Position numbers and translations under genes: made by a program. The notes beneath the pieces were generated by a model, which saw only the letters and a program-made list of their open reading frames with translations, did no database searches and was not told where the DNA came from. Of a DNA stretch of 64,000 bases, positions 20,068-29,881 are shown piece by piece. The DNA comes from an uncultured Pseudomonadales bacterium (GTDB lineage Bacteria; Pseudomonadota; Gammaproteobacteria; Pseudomonadales; Azotimanducaceae), in NCBI GenBank assembly GCA_951813295.1, contig CATOTI010000002.1, positions 124,001 to 188,000 on the forward strand. The letters are read 5' to 3'. The number at the start of each line of letters is the position of its first letter. Within the stretch, counting starts at the first letter, position 1.

Positions 20068-20958
20068 TTGAAGTTCGTCCTCCAGGCCTGGGGCCTGAGT
20101 GATCCCGTGCCGATCGAAAGCGCCAGAAACCGCCACTATTTCGTCACCCGCAACGGGGAATCACTCGTCCTGCGGCGATACCGGGACGACCATTTCGACG
20201 ATCTCGATTTCGAGCACGATGTGATGGCGACGCTCAGGGCGGCGGGATGGCCCGTACCGCGGGTTCTCGATTTCAACCGTTTCGGCAGTGCGGACTGGCT
20301 TCTCATGACGCGCTGCGCCGGTGCGAGCAAGGCTCGAACGCCCGCCGAGCAGTTCGAACGGGGTCGGCTGCTCGCTCGATTCCACGAGGCGCTGGGCGAC
20401 TTCACACGCGAACGGAACGGGTTTCCACATCTCGAGGCACTCGTGCGCAACGATGCGCTCGCACACAAACTGCGCGCGCTGAGCCCGCCACTCAGCAGTC
20501 TTCTCTCGAGCCATCTCGACGCGACTCGCGCCATGTTCGATCAATTAGAGACGCACGAGGCGAAGCGCTCGATTCTGCATGGCGACTTCGTGCCGTGGAA
20601 TCTGCTCTACGACGGCGAAACGCTCACGGGCGTCATCGATTTCGAAGCTACTCATCGCGGACTCGCGGTCACCGATTTTGCCGGTGCCTGGCGCGGTCGC
20701 TACGACGATGTCATCGCCGGCTACGAATCCGAGCGAGTGCTCGAACCGGTCGAGCGCGCGCTGATCGCGCCGTGCTACTGGGCCTGGCTCTTTCTCGGCA
20801 TCGACCACGACCTGCGCCCGAGCCCTGGTCGTGGTGTGACCGCAGCGTCGCAAATGCCAGCGCCGGTTTTCGAGTGGCAGCTCGGACAGTTTGCCCGTCG
20901 AGATTCGAAGTATTTCGACCCCTGGCGGTCGATCTTGCCGTCACCGCCAGGAGCCTGA
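20068..20958 (+). CDS. aminoglycoside phosphotransferase/homoserine kinase-like (APH family) protein
   Basis: 296 residues from a TTG at 20068. A protein-kinase-like fold is shown by the Brenner motif HGDFVPWN at about 171-178 and the metal-binding IDFE at about 190-193. The N-lobe contains LVLRRYRDD and the FEHDVMATLRAAGWPVP segment that precedes the hinge. Such enzymes phosphorylate small molecules. A resistance role is not implied; choline, homoserine or sugar-like substrates are equally possible. It follows the amidase in the same direction. Confidence 0.85.
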   Translation: MKFVLQAWGLSDPVPIESARNRHYFVTRNGESLVLRRYRDDHFDDLDFEHDVMATLRAAGWPVPRVLDFNRFGSADWLLMTRCAGASKARTPAEQFERGRLLARFHEALGDFTRERNGFPHLEALVRNDALAHKLRALSPPLSSLLSSHLDATRAMFDQLETHEAKRSILHGDFVPWNLLYDGETLTGVIDFEATHRGLAVTDFAGAWRGRYDDVIAGYESERVLEPVERALIAPCYWAWLFLGIDHDLRPSPGRGVTAASQMPAPVFEWQLGQFARRDSKYFDPWRSILPSPPGA

Positions 20959-20961
20959 CCA

Positions 20962-21900
20962 CTAGTCGAACGCGGAGAAGATCTCTTCGTCGAGTTCCTG
21001 ATACACATCCGGGCGCTGCAGGATCGACTGAAGGCAGAATTCGTCGACCCCTGCCTCGATGAAGTCGGCGCAGCGATCGATGACGTACTGAACGGAACCG
21101 ATCATGGTCCAGTCGTTGTCGCCGCGGATCTCCTTTGCACGCTGTTCGTCGCGCACGATCCGTATCGGTACGTGGACCGACTTCTGTATCTCCGTTGGAT
21201 CCCGACCGATCGCCTCGCAGTGCTCGTTCAAAACCTCGGCGTGAGCCTTGAGCTGCTCCGGGCTCGCGATGACGTTCATGATGTCGCCATAGAGCGCGAG
21301 CGTCTTCAAGGTCCGCTTCGGGCCCGTGCCGCCCACCATCACGGGGATCTTGTTGCGCGCCGCGCGCGGATTCCATTGGCCCTTCGGTTGATACGCCTTC
21401 GGCGCAAACGGTGCCTGCTTCAAGGTGTAGTACTCACCTTCGTAATCGACCAGGCCCTCGGAGGTGAATAGCAGATGGATCAACTCGCACGCCTCTTCCA
21501 GGCGATCGGAGCGTTCCTTCATCGACGGAAAATCCCAGCTGTAGGCCATGTGCTCACGGACGTTCCATCCCGCACCGATGCCGAGGATCGCACGGCCCGA
21601 AGACACCTCGTCGATCGTCGCAGCCATCTTGGCGAGCAGCGCCGGGTTTCGATAGGTGTTGCCGGAAACGAGTACGCCGAGCTGTAACTTCGATGTCACG
21701 GCAGCGATCGCCGCAAGCAAGCTCCACCCTTCGAGCGTATCGAGCGTATCGGTCTCGAGCACTTCATCCTCGCGCGTTCGCGGCGGGAGGAAATGATCGT
21801 AGGTATAGACGCTCGTCCAGCGGCCACTCTCCATGACGTCGAGAACCGAACGGATCTCGGCCCACGACGTCGCTTGATTGTAAAACTGTGATCCAAACAC
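20962..21900 (-). CDS. luciferase-like monooxygenase (LLM) family oxidoreductase
   Basis: 312 residues. The GTG at 21898-21900 has a strong GGGAGGA five bases upstream and is preferred to the more distant ATG. The N-terminus FGSQFYNQATSW and segments TYDHFLPP, LQLGVLVSGNTYRNPALLAKMAATID and GRAILGIGAGWN are typical of F420/FMN-dependent TIM-barrel LLM enzymes. The cofactor, FMN or F420, cannot be fixed from the sequence. It converges on the APH gene and diverges from the nitronate monooxygenase gene. Confidence 0.87.
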   Translation of the reverse strand: MFGSQFYNQATSWAEIRSVLDVMESGRWTSVYTYDHFLPPRTREDEVLETDTLDTLEGWSLLAAIAAVTSKLQLGVLVSGNTYRNPALLAKMAATIDEVSSGRAILGIGAGWNVREHMAYSWDFPSMKERSDRLEEACELIHLLFTSEGLVDYEGEYYTLKQAPFAPKAYQPKGQWNPRAARNKIPVMVGGTGPKRTLKTLALYGDIMNVIASPEQLKAHAEVLNEHCEAIGRDPTEIQKSVHVPIRIVRDEQRAKEIRGDNDWTMIGSVQYVIDRCADFIEAGVDEFCLQSILQRPDVYQELDEEIFSAFD

Positions 21901-22050
21901 GAAGGTCCTCCCTTGAGCAGATCGAGCACATTGGCGCGCGACCGCTTTCACTCCACTTCAGAGCCCCGGACGGTACCAGAAGATCCACGTCCGTCGGGCG
22001 CTGGTGCACTTGCGCGGCATACTGGGGTTTTACGACCGGCTAAAAACGCC

Positions 22051-23130
22051 ATGTGGCCCAGTCGCGCCATCATCGAACTCTTCGGGATCGACGTTCCCAT
22101 CATCCAGGCGCCGATGGCCGGCGCTTCCGGATCGGACCTCGCCCAGGCCGTGAGTGCGGCGGGCGCGCTCGGTTCGCTGCCGTGCGCGATGCTCGACGTC
22201 GACACCGCGGCGGCCGAGGTCGCCGCGATCCGTGCACAAAGTAACGGACCGCTCAACCTGAACTTTTTCTGTCATCAGGAAACCGCGATGACGGCGGCCG
22301 ACGAGGCACGTTGGCTCGATCAACTGAAACCCTATTTCGAAGACCTCGGCATCGACGCGAGAGGTTCCAAGGGCGGCGCACGTCGAGCCCCCTTCGACGA
22401 GGCAATGGCCGGACTAGTCGAAACACTCACGCCCGAAGTCGTCAGCTTTCACTTCGGCCTGCCCGCCGACCGTTTACTCGATCGGGTTCGCGCCGCCGGG
22501 GCCAAGGTATTGAGCTCCGCGACGACCGTCGCCGAGGCGATATGGCTCGCCGAGCGGGGCGTCGATGCAATCATCGCGCAGGGCGCGGAAGCGGGCGGGC
22601 ATCGCGGCGTTTTTCTCGGCGGCGCGATCGAAAACCAGCCGGGCACGATGGCGATGGTTCCGCAGGTGGTGGATGCCGTCGACGTCCCCGTGATCGCCGC
22701 GGGCGGAATCGCTGACGGGCGCGGCATCGCAGCGGCGCTCGCCCTAGGAGCTGACGGTGTCCAGATCGGAACGGCCTATCTCTTCACGCCCGAGGCAACG
22801 ATTTCATCAAAGCACCGCGACGCACTCGAGCACGCAACCGCCGACTCGACGGCGATGACGAATCTCTTTTCGGGTCGCCCCGCACGCGGGTTGGTGAATC
22901 GACTCATGCGCGAAATCGGCCCGATGAGTGAATCCGCACCGCCCTTCCCACATGCCGGTAACGCGCTCGCGCCGCTCAAGAAACGCGCCGAGGCCGACGG
23001 CAAGACCGACTTCACGTCGTTGTGGTCGGGCCAAGGCGTCGGGCTCGGTCGCGGCATGAACGCGAGCGAACTAACGCTCGCGCTCGCCGATGAAGCGCTC
23101 GAGCGGCTCCGTCGTTTGGCGCCCCGCTAG
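22051..23130 (+). CDS. nitronate monooxygenase family protein
   Basis: 359 residues from ATG 22051; in-frame extension upstream overlaps the leader of the divergent LLM gene and has no family similarity. FMN-dependent TIM barrel with PIIQAPMAGAS at the N-terminus, AGAKVLSSATTVAEA, AQGAEAGGHRG (catalytic His in the AGGH motif), VIAAGGIADGRG and the phosphate-binding GADGVQIGTAYL. It would oxidise nitronates to carbonyls. Ends 9 bases before the convergent amidohydrolase. Confidence 0.92.
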   Translation: MWPSRAIIELFGIDVPIIQAPMAGASGSDLAQAVSAAGALGSLPCAMLDVDTAAAEVAAIRAQSNGPLNLNFFCHQETAMTAADEARWLDQLKPYFEDLGIDARGSKGGARRAPFDEAMAGLVETLTPEVVSFHFGLPADRLLDRVRAAGAKVLSSATTVAEAIWLAERGVDAIIAQGAEAGGHRGVFLGGAIENQPGTMAMVPQVVDAVDVPVIAAGGIADGRGIAAALALGADGVQIGTAYLFTPEATISSKHRDALEHATADSTAMTNLFSGRPARGLVNRLMREIGPMSESAPPFPHAGNALAPLKKRAEADGKTDFTSLWSGQGVGLGRGMNASELTLALADEALERLRRLAPR

Positions 23131-23139
23131 CGGTTCCCG

Positions 23140-24789
23140 TCAGCTACGGATCACCGTTCCTGCGCACTCGCCCGTCAATTCGTCGTCTCGGAGGACGACC
23201 TGACCATTACACAGCGTCGCGTGATAACCGTGCGCTTTCTGGATGAAGCGCGGCGCTCCGAACGGGAAGTCGTGCACGATCTCGGGCATCTGCTCGGCGA
23301 GACGATCGACCTCGAACACGTTGATGTCGGCACGTTTGCCGACCGCGAGCGTGCCGCGATCGTCGAGTCCCAGGACGTTTGCCGGGACGGAACTCATGCG
23401 TCTGACCGCCTCTTCGATCGAATAGAGGCCGGTATCGCGGTGCCAGTGCGAGAGGATGAACGTCGACCATCCGGAATCGATCATCTGGCTGACGTGGGCG
23501 CCGGCGTCACCGAGTCCCGGCATGGCCCAATCGGTCGTGATGAGTTTTGCAAGCTCATCGAGGTTCACGTTGAACCCGCGCATATGGAAAAGCGCACGAC
23601 CGTCGGTTTCATCGGAGATTCGCAACCACGTCTCGACCGGATGCTCGCCCGCCGCAGCTGCGGCTTCGGCGAGGTTCTGGCCAAGTTCCTGCGTGTAGCA
23701 CGGCCGCGAAGCTTCGCCCATGTAGAACCAGCGCTTGAGTGCCTCTTCGACGGCGTCGCCCTGCGCTTTCACTTCGTCGATGAGGTGCGCACGGGTTTCC
23801 GGATTTCTGATCGCGGCCAGGCGACCAGCGAGGTCAAGCTTGCGAAGCTCGACCCAGGCCGGCGTCAGAAAGAAGTTGTCGGTCGAGAGCCCGCCGACAC
23901 CGCCGCCGCTGCGCGGTACAGTGACCGATGTCACATTGAGGCCCTCATCGCGCATCGCCATCACGCGCTGGTCGAGACGATCACGCCCGATTTCAACGGC
24001 CGAACTGAAGAGGGCGCCACGGGACATCCGGGCTTCGTCGCGGATGAGGTCCATCTCCGCATCAAAATCCTTGAAGTCGGAGACCGTCTGCATGAATCCG
24101 CCAAAGGGACCGATCGCCTTAGCAACCGCGCGTAACTCATCACGGTTGGCGAACGTTCCCGGGATCGAACGACCGTCGGGCAGTCGATGGCCGGGTAGGC
24201 GGTTGGTGGAGAATCCGAGTGCCCCTTCCTTCACTGATTGCGCGGCGAGCGCTGCAATCTGGCGCACCTCGTCTTCGGTCGCCGGCTCCTCCACCGACCG
24301 TTCACCCATCACGTAGAAACGGGTTGCACAGTGCCCGACGAGTCCACAGATGTTGATCGAAGGTCCGAGCGCTTCAAGTGCGTCGAGATAGCCGCCGTAC
24401 GATTCCCAGTTCCACGGCAGGCCGTGAAGGATGGCGTCCTTAGGAATGTCCTCGACGGTCTCCATCATGCCGGCAAGGAATTCACGGTCTTCCGCCTTGC
24501 AGGGCGCAAAGGTGACGCCGCAGTTGCCGAGCAGCGCCGTCGTGACGCCATGCCACGAAACGGATGTCACCTGGCGATCCCAGCCGATCTGCGCGTCGAG
24601 GTGTGTGTGGAGGTCGATGAATCCCGGCGAGACGTTGAGTCCGTCGGCATCTATTTCGTGACGCCCCTTCGCGTCAACTTTGCCGATTTCGACGATCTGA
24701 TCACCATCGACGGCCACGTCCGCGGTAAACGGTTCGCCGCCCGTACCGTCGACGATCGTGCCGCCGCGGATGACTATGTCGTGACTCAT
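23140..24789 (-). CDS. N-acyl-D-amino-acid deacylase-type amidohydrolase
   Basis: 549 residues; ATG at 24787-24789 with GAGGGGAAC upstream. It opens with SHDIVIRGGTIVDGTG, typical of the amidohydrolase outer beta-sandwich. The metal site DLHTHLDAQ is at about residues 59-67. Later come GFSTNRLPGH and GDAGAHVSQM with the catalytic Asp region. The family includes D-aminoacylases and N-acyl-D-Glu/Asp deacylases, but marine members often act on other amides. It follows the transketolase-like gene by 57 bases. Confidence 0.87.
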   Translation of the reverse strand: MSHDIVIRGGTIVDGTGGEPFTADVAVDGDQIVEIGKVDAKGRHEIDADGLNVSPGFIDLHTHLDAQIGWDRQVTSVSWHGVTTALLGNCGVTFAPCKAEDREFLAGMMETVEDIPKDAILHGLPWNWESYGGYLDALEALGPSINICGLVGHCATRFYVMGERSVEEPATEDEVRQIAALAAQSVKEGALGFSTNRLPGHRLPDGRSIPGTFANRDELRAVAKAIGPFGGFMQTVSDFKDFDAEMDLIRDEARMSRGALFSSAVEIGRDRLDQRVMAMRDEGLNVTSVTVPRSGGGVGGLSTDNFFLTPAWVELRKLDLAGRLAAIRNPETRAHLIDEVKAQGDAVEEALKRWFYMGEASRPCYTQELGQNLAEAAAAAGEHPVETWLRISDETDGRALFHMRGFNVNLDELAKLITTDWAMPGLGDAGAHVSQMIDSGWSTFILSHWHRDTGLYSIEEAVRRMSSVPANVLGLDDRGTLAVGKRADINVFEVDRLAEQMPEIVHDFPFGAPRFIQKAHGYHATLCNGQVVLRDDELTGECAGTVIRS

Positions 24790-24846
24790 GCTGACGTTCC
24801 CCTCGCGTGGATGAATCCCAATCAACGCTCGACGTCCGTCATCCTG

Positions 24847-27399
24847 TCAAGTTGTGGCCGCCTCGATGTCGTCGAGTGCACGGCGCTGGCGCGCGAGTCG
24901 CTCGCCCCGGGCCTCGGCGAATCGTTTTACGCCGGCAAAGATCGATTCGGGATCGAGCCGCGCTTCGGCGATGACATCGGCTTCGGTGCCACCCGACAGC
25001 CATTCATCGTCGGCATCGGCGTTCAACGAGTACTCGGCGGTGAGCGGACCGACGTCGGCGATCGGCATGACACGATGCGTAGCCGTGCTGACGACCATCA
25101 TGTCGCTACGAGCACCGGGCGGGAGCACGGTCTCGCGATAGCTCGCGTCTTGTGCACGAAAAAGTTCCTCGCTGATACACGCAATCACTTTGACGTTGAT
25201 TCCCGCGGCTTCGAGGCGAGGCAACACGCTCACGAGATTCACGGTGGAGGATGAGCCTTGCGCCACAACGTAGCCGTGCCGCGCACCCGGACCAAAATCG
25301 CGAATGACGTACAACCCCTTGGCAGCGGCCAACGGATCCGGATCGGCGAACGTCGATCGGTCCGCGACAGGAAAGTCGGGCCGCGCCACCTCGATCACGA
25401 TCACGCCGACGCGCGGATCGCGCGCGGCAATCGCGGCGGCCGCGAAATAGCCGGGCGCAACGTCGTTGTAATCCCAGAAGGAAAGCGAAATCACCTGACC
25501 ACGCGGAAAAAGCTTCCACACCTGCGGCGCGAAGATGCCGAAATGCGTTCGCGCGTCCGCCGCGGTTTCCGGGCCCGAATGGCCGGCGAGGATATGCAGT
25601 ACGCCGACCCGAAACGGACTGTCCTGGTTCTGTTGGCTCCACACACGCGCCGGTAGATACATGAGCGGCGTAAACGCACCGTAGGAACCGGACAACGCCC
25701 AGACACCGTTGTGCATCTGCGGGTCGAGCGACGCACTCTGGCCCACCAGACCCACCGCGGTGGACGCGTTACACGCTTCCTGGATGCCTGCTCTGAGCGC
25801 GGTGCCCGTGGGATTGGCATCGGGATCGAAATAGCCGAAAAGCGCACTCTTTTGTACGTTGATGGACTCGGCCAGGTCCGCGGCGATCGTGACGAAGCGG
25901 TTGTCCGTCACGTAGTTGAGCCACTTGAAGATCTCCGATATCGCACGCCGGGCACCACGTTTACTGCCCGGTTCCTCGAAGAGTCTGATGTTCACCTCGA
26001 CGCTCCGATCAGAACGATCTGACAGCGTGACGGCTTGCGGATCGCGCGGCAGGTTGGCGAGCGCGAGACGCTCGTCGAGAAACGGATCCGCTGTTCGGTC
26101 GATGCCGAGCGCTAAATCGTCCTCGAGCGTATCCCCGATCGCGACCAGCCGATCGGCCAACCAGTCGCCGATGCCATGCGTCTCGAGCACCGACATCAAC
26201 ACGTCCACGTTGGTCTTGAACTGAATGAGCCGTTCACGTTCGTCGAGGTCACTTCGATCGAGATCGACGAACGCGACCTGAAACCGTTCCTCGAACGTCC
26301 GCGCGAGCGCTCTGAAGTAATCGCCGTTCAAAGGGAAGCCGTAAGGATGGGAGGCATGGTCGACGATCTGCGCCCCATAGCCCGGAATCTCACCATCGAC
26401 GGCACCCGGCCACCAGCCTTTCGTCGTATGCGCGACAAGGATCAAGGGCCGACGATCCGCCGGATCCACCGCCTCCATCGCCTGCAGCGCGGCGACGATC
26501 TGGCCGAAATCGTGACCGTCTTCGATCTCGAGGACGTGCCATCCGTAGGACGCCCACTGGGCGGGAATGTCGTAGTCGAACTCGTCCGAGACGACGCTGC
26601 CGATCAACTCATCGTCGATCCCAGCATTGTTGAACGACAGGATGACGCGCAATCGTTTACCAACACGCTGGGCGACTGCTTGTGTCTTGAGCTCCTGCGC
26701 GTGGCCCGACGTCATCGCGAACTCGCCCTCGATCGCGACGATTTTGGGCGCGTCGATCGAGGCACCCATCATGTCCCAGAAGACGGCCTTGCCAACCGCG
26801 CTCGCGAGGCCCACGCCCGACGGTCCGCCGTTCACGTCGTTGGTGAGGTCCGTCGATTCGGAATGCCCCGAAAGCGCCCGAATGCCGCGCACCTTGGCTT
26901 GCGCGAAGAGCGGGTGATCGGCGAGCTCAAAGTCCTCCAGAAGCGTTGCGAGCGCTCCCGCACCACGCCGGAACCCGATAGCGTCGACGGCCAACATCGA
27001 CGTCACCGGATCGGCCGCGTAGCGCCGATCACCGGTCGCGAGGTGTTTTCGTGCGAGGGCTTCCCCCATCAACATCCAAAGGGCGTAGGTCGCGGGTGCG
27101 TTGTGACCGCCCGCCAGCATGAACTTGTCGCCATACGGGTGCTTCGGCCGTCGGTAGTCGTAGCGCAGTCCCCCCGCCGCGGGACCGATCAAGTGTTCGG
27201 CGACCACCAGGGGCGTGTATGCGAGCGGTCCGCCGAAATGCCCGGTCTGCGAATAGTTGCCCATGAGGGCGATCAACATCGCCGTCGCAAAGCTCAAGTC
27301 TTCGAGACGATCGCTCTCGATATCCGGAACTTCCAGTTCGAGGCGGCGTCGGCCGCCGAGGTCAATCGAATTCACCGGGGCCAGCACACTTTCGGACAT
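24847..27399 (-). CDS. transketolase/pyruvate dehydrogenase E1-like thiamine diphosphate enzyme
   Basis: 850 residues from the ATG at 27397-27399, which has GGAG six bases upstream; ATG 27411 is the alternative. The N-terminal half is a thiamine-diphosphate-binding domain (AGGHNAPATYALWMLM, SGHSESTDLTNDVNGGPSGVG, then EGEFAMTSGHAQE ... SFNNAGIDD as the GDG-N-N-like motif with E in place of D). The second half carries the pyrimidine domain and C-terminal domain (SASLDPQMHNGVWALSG, HILAGHSGPET). Length and order are close to AceE/transketolase relatives. It is not in an operon with other pyruvate dehydrogenase subunits, so its substrate is open. Confidence 0.8.
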   Translation of the reverse strand: MSESVLAPVNSIDLGGRRRLELEVPDIESDRLEDLSFATAMLIALMGNYSQTGHFGGPLAYTPLVVAEHLIGPAAGGLRYDYRRPKHPYGDKFMLAGGHNAPATYALWMLMGEALARKHLATGDRRYAADPVTSMLAVDAIGFRRGAGALATLLEDFELADHPLFAQAKVRGIRALSGHSESTDLTNDVNGGPSGVGLASAVGKAVFWDMMGASIDAPKIVAIEGEFAMTSGHAQELKTQAVAQRVGKRLRVILSFNNAGIDDELIGSVVSDEFDYDIPAQWASYGWHVLEIEDGHDFGQIVAALQAMEAVDPADRRPLILVAHTTKGWWPGAVDGEIPGYGAQIVDHASHPYGFPLNGDYFRALARTFEERFQVAFVDLDRSDLDERERLIQFKTNVDVLMSVLETHGIGDWLADRLVAIGDTLEDDLALGIDRTADPFLDERLALANLPRDPQAVTLSDRSDRSVEVNIRLFEEPGSKRGARRAISEIFKWLNYVTDNRFVTIAADLAESINVQKSALFGYFDPDANPTGTALRAGIQEACNASTAVGLVGQSASLDPQMHNGVWALSGSYGAFTPLMYLPARVWSQQNQDSPFRVGVLHILAGHSGPETAADARTHFGIFAPQVWKLFPRGQVISLSFWDYNDVAPGYFAAAAIAARDPRVGVIVIEVARPDFPVADRSTFADPDPLAAAKGLYVIRDFGPGARHGYVVAQGSSSTVNLVSVLPRLEAAGINVKVIACISEELFRAQDASYRETVLPPGARSDMMVVSTATHRVMPIADVGPLTAEYSLNADADDEWLSGGTEADVIAEARLDPESIFAGVKRFAEARGERLARQRRALDDIEAATT

Positions 27400-27512
27400 C
27401 TCGAACTCCATTTACACGCGACTACACGCGACGGGGGGCCGGTTCGCCAACTCACCCCACCTCGAGTCGCTTGACCCGATGATAAAGATGATTGTCCGAC
27501 AGGCGGAAGCTT

Positions 27513-27998
27513 CTAAACGCCAACGTCGATGGGTGGGTCCGGTAGACCGTCAATAATCGCCCGGCGAACGAACTCGCCGAGGCGCCGCGGCACGATCCGC
27601 TCCTCTGTGGTTTCGAGTTCGTCGGGCGACCACCAACGCGCCCCGATGACCGCATCACGTTCGTTGTCATCGGGATTGGCGTCGAGGCGCGCGTCGAAGG
27701 ACGTCGCACGAACCCAGTAGATCGAATCGGTCTGGCGGATGCGACGATGCGCCGGCCCGTAAGTGTAAGTCCGGTGCCAGATGAAGGGCGGAACCGAAGG
27801 CAGGTCGAAGTCGATTTCTTCGCGCAGTTCGCGCCGCAGCGCCGCAACCTGCGATTCGCCGGGTTCAACTCCGCCTCCAGGCATCACCCAGAGATGCTTT
27901 CCGTCATCGGGATGTGGGAAGCAGATTAGGAGAACCCGTTCGTCGTTAGAGACGATCGCGGCGCGCACCGCGGTACGCGCCGTGATACGGGAAGGCAA
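27513..27998 (-). CDS. NUDIX hydrolase
   Basis: 161 residues with a full Nudix box: GGGVEPGESQVAALRREL followed by REEIDF (GX5EX7REUXEEXGU pattern). It probably hydrolyses a nucleoside diphosphate derivative. The start is TTG at 27996-27998, 11 bases after the stop of the cytochrome/monooxygenase gene and without a clear ribosome site, so the start is uncertain. Confidence 0.88.
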   Translation of the reverse strand: MPSRITARTAVRAAIVSNDERVLLICFPHPDDGKHLWVMPGGGVEPGESQVAALRRELREEIDFDLPSVPPFIWHRTYTYGPAHRRIRQTDSIYWVRATSFDARLDANPDDNERDAVIGARWWSPDELETTEERIVPRRLGEFVRRAIIDGLPDPPIDVGV

Positions 27999-28009
27999 CT
28001 TGGACTAGA

Positions 28010-29686
28010 TCACCGCTGCGCGGTCGTCGCCCTCGGTGATGCCTCGTCGAGGTAACGGAAGCTCAGCGTGCCGAACAGCATCTCGTCCCACGATTGCTGA
28101 CCCCAGGGTACTTCGCGGGTCGGGTCGGGGTTCGCTGGGTTTTGTGCCGAGTTGTCCCACCAGGTAGTGTGCACGACTTTCGTGCCAGCCGGGAGGATCT
28201 TCGGTTCTTCGAAGAGGTACGTCGTCTGCCAGTTGAAGTCGTAGTTCGGCACCGACAACAACACTTCCTCCGTGCCATCCGGATAGAACGCGCGGAACTC
28301 GGATGCCTTGCCACGATAGTGCGCATGCGGCAGCGCGCTATAAACGAGGATGTCCCGATCGAACGTCCGGGCAGAAGTTTCGCGATGCGCCTTGGCGTGC
28401 GGCGGAATCTTGATGCGCGGGTTCATGAAGACGGCACCGGCCAGGCGATGCTCGGGCAGGCCATCATGGAAGTAGAGGCCCAACCGCGACTGGTCGGTCG
28501 TTTCCTTGCCGTACGGCGTGTAGTGCATCTGGAAGGTGATCGTCGAGCCGGCCGGGAGCAGCGTGCCCGTGCCGTCGGGGAAGTCCCGTGTGGTCATGCC
28601 GGGAACATAGCCGCCCAGCCCACCGCGGTTGCGGCGACCGTTCGCATCCGGTCTCGAGAACGACGTGATCACGTGGTGCAGTGCCGATCGGTCACCCGGT
28701 TGGATCGCAGTCGCGCGGACCCAGACGTCGTGGTCGAGCGGATTCGTGACGCGCGGATACTGGTAGTCGACCACACCGCTTGCAGGCACGGCGTACGCCG
28801 GTATGTCGATGATGAGGTCGGGCTCGCCAAGATCCCATTCGCGCCATTCGACGTCGAGCTCAGCGAGCGGATCGGCGCCTTCGCCACGCGGCGCACCCGC
28901 GTCGACCCAACTGACGAGCGTCTGGACCTCATCGGCCGTCAACGAACGGTCGTTGGCGAAAGAACCGTGCACGGGATCGGCATGCCAGGGCGGCATCCGC
29001 TTGGTGCGAACGACCTCACGAATCATCGGCGCAAAACCACGCGCGATGTTGTAGTCGGTCATCGCGAACGGTCCGATGCCACCTTCACGGTGACAAGTCA
29101 CACAGTTGTCGACGAGCAGCGGCCCGACGTCGTCGGTGTAAGTCACGCCAGAGTGGTCGGCGAGGCCGTTCGCGACGGCGCAGCTATCCGATTCGGCACT
29201 CGTCGGCGCGACGTTTCCGCCTGCCTTGAAGGCCGCCACGGCGTCGTCGAGGCCCTTGGCGCCACGATGCACGACTTGCCAGGACTGCGTATCGATGGCG
29301 ATCGCGTCGCCGACGGAATCGAACCCGAGGCCCGGGCCGATGATTGCCGCGTCGTCGACGAGAACCGGCACGTCGCCAGAAACGAGTTGCGCGCGGTCGT
29401 CAACCGAGTTGACGTACAGGAACGCCACGTCACCGTCTTCATAAAGCGCTGCGGTTTTTGCAAACGACGCGACGTCATCCGCGGCCGCCGCACAAGAATT
29501 GCCGTGCGCCATCAGGACGACGAGGCTGTGGTCCGACAGGTAGTGGAGTTCGTGCGAACGACCGTCCGCATCGAGCAATTTGAAGTTGCCTACGGGTGCA
29601 CCGTTGGCAGCCGCCGCGCCGGCGAACAAAGCCACGGCCGCAAAGAGCCCGGCCTTGAGGCCCGAGCGAGTCGATAGTCGACGCAT
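28010..29686 (-). CDS. thioredoxin-like / cytochrome c / copper monooxygenase-like fusion protein
   Basis: 558 residues from the ATG at 29684-29686 with GAGGAAA upstream; the open frame extends 364 codons further but without any similarity and antisense to the GST gene. A signal peptide occupies 1-30. Residues about 35-160 are a thioredoxin-like domain that lacks a CxxC (only HGNSC). A single haem-binding motif CVTCH lies at 195-199, with MPPWHADP following it. The C-terminal half has HHVITSFSRP and FQMHYTPYG histidines as in copper type II ascorbate-dependent monooxygenases. It is probably periplasmic; the reaction is unknown. Confidence 0.8.
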   Translation of the reverse strand: MRRLSTRSGLKAGLFAAVALFAGAAAANGAPVGNFKLLDADGRSHELHYLSDHSLVVLMAHGNSCAAAADDVASFAKTAALYEDGDVAFLYVNSVDDRAQLVSGDVPVLVDDAAIIGPGLGFDSVGDAIAIDTQSWQVVHRGAKGLDDAVAAFKAGGNVAPTSAESDSCAVANGLADHSGVTYTDDVGPLLVDNCVTCHREGGIGPFAMTDYNIARGFAPMIREVVRTKRMPPWHADPVHGSFANDRSLTADEVQTLVSWVDAGAPRGEGADPLAELDVEWREWDLGEPDLIIDIPAYAVPASGVVDYQYPRVTNPLDHDVWVRATAIQPGDRSALHHVITSFSRPDANGRRNRGGLGGYVPGMTTRDFPDGTGTLLPAGSTITFQMHYTPYGKETTDQSRLGLYFHDGLPEHRLAGAVFMNPRIKIPPHAKAHRETSARTFDRDILVYSALPHAHYRGKASEFRAFYPDGTEEVLLSVPNYDFNWQTTYLFEEPKILPAGTKVVHTTWWDNSAQNPANPDPTREVPWGQQSWDEMLFGTLSFRYLDEASPRATTAQR

Positions 29687-29881
29687 CGTTATTTCCTCGT
29701 TTCTTCCGATTGTGTCCAGGGAATGCCGCGCCGAGACGATCGGCATTGACCCCTTCTTAGGACAATTGCGGCCGAAGGTTAACGAAGCGCGACGCTCCGC
29801 GCTACGCACGGTAAAACCCTTGGCAAGCCCTGGAAATATCTCCATCTTACGCGGCCACGTAGAAGCCACACGAAGTGATCC

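Noticed and set aside
28094..29677. Long plus-strand open frame of 527 codons
   Set aside because: It is the high-GC shadow of the cytochrome/monooxygenase gene, rich in Arg and without domain motifs.
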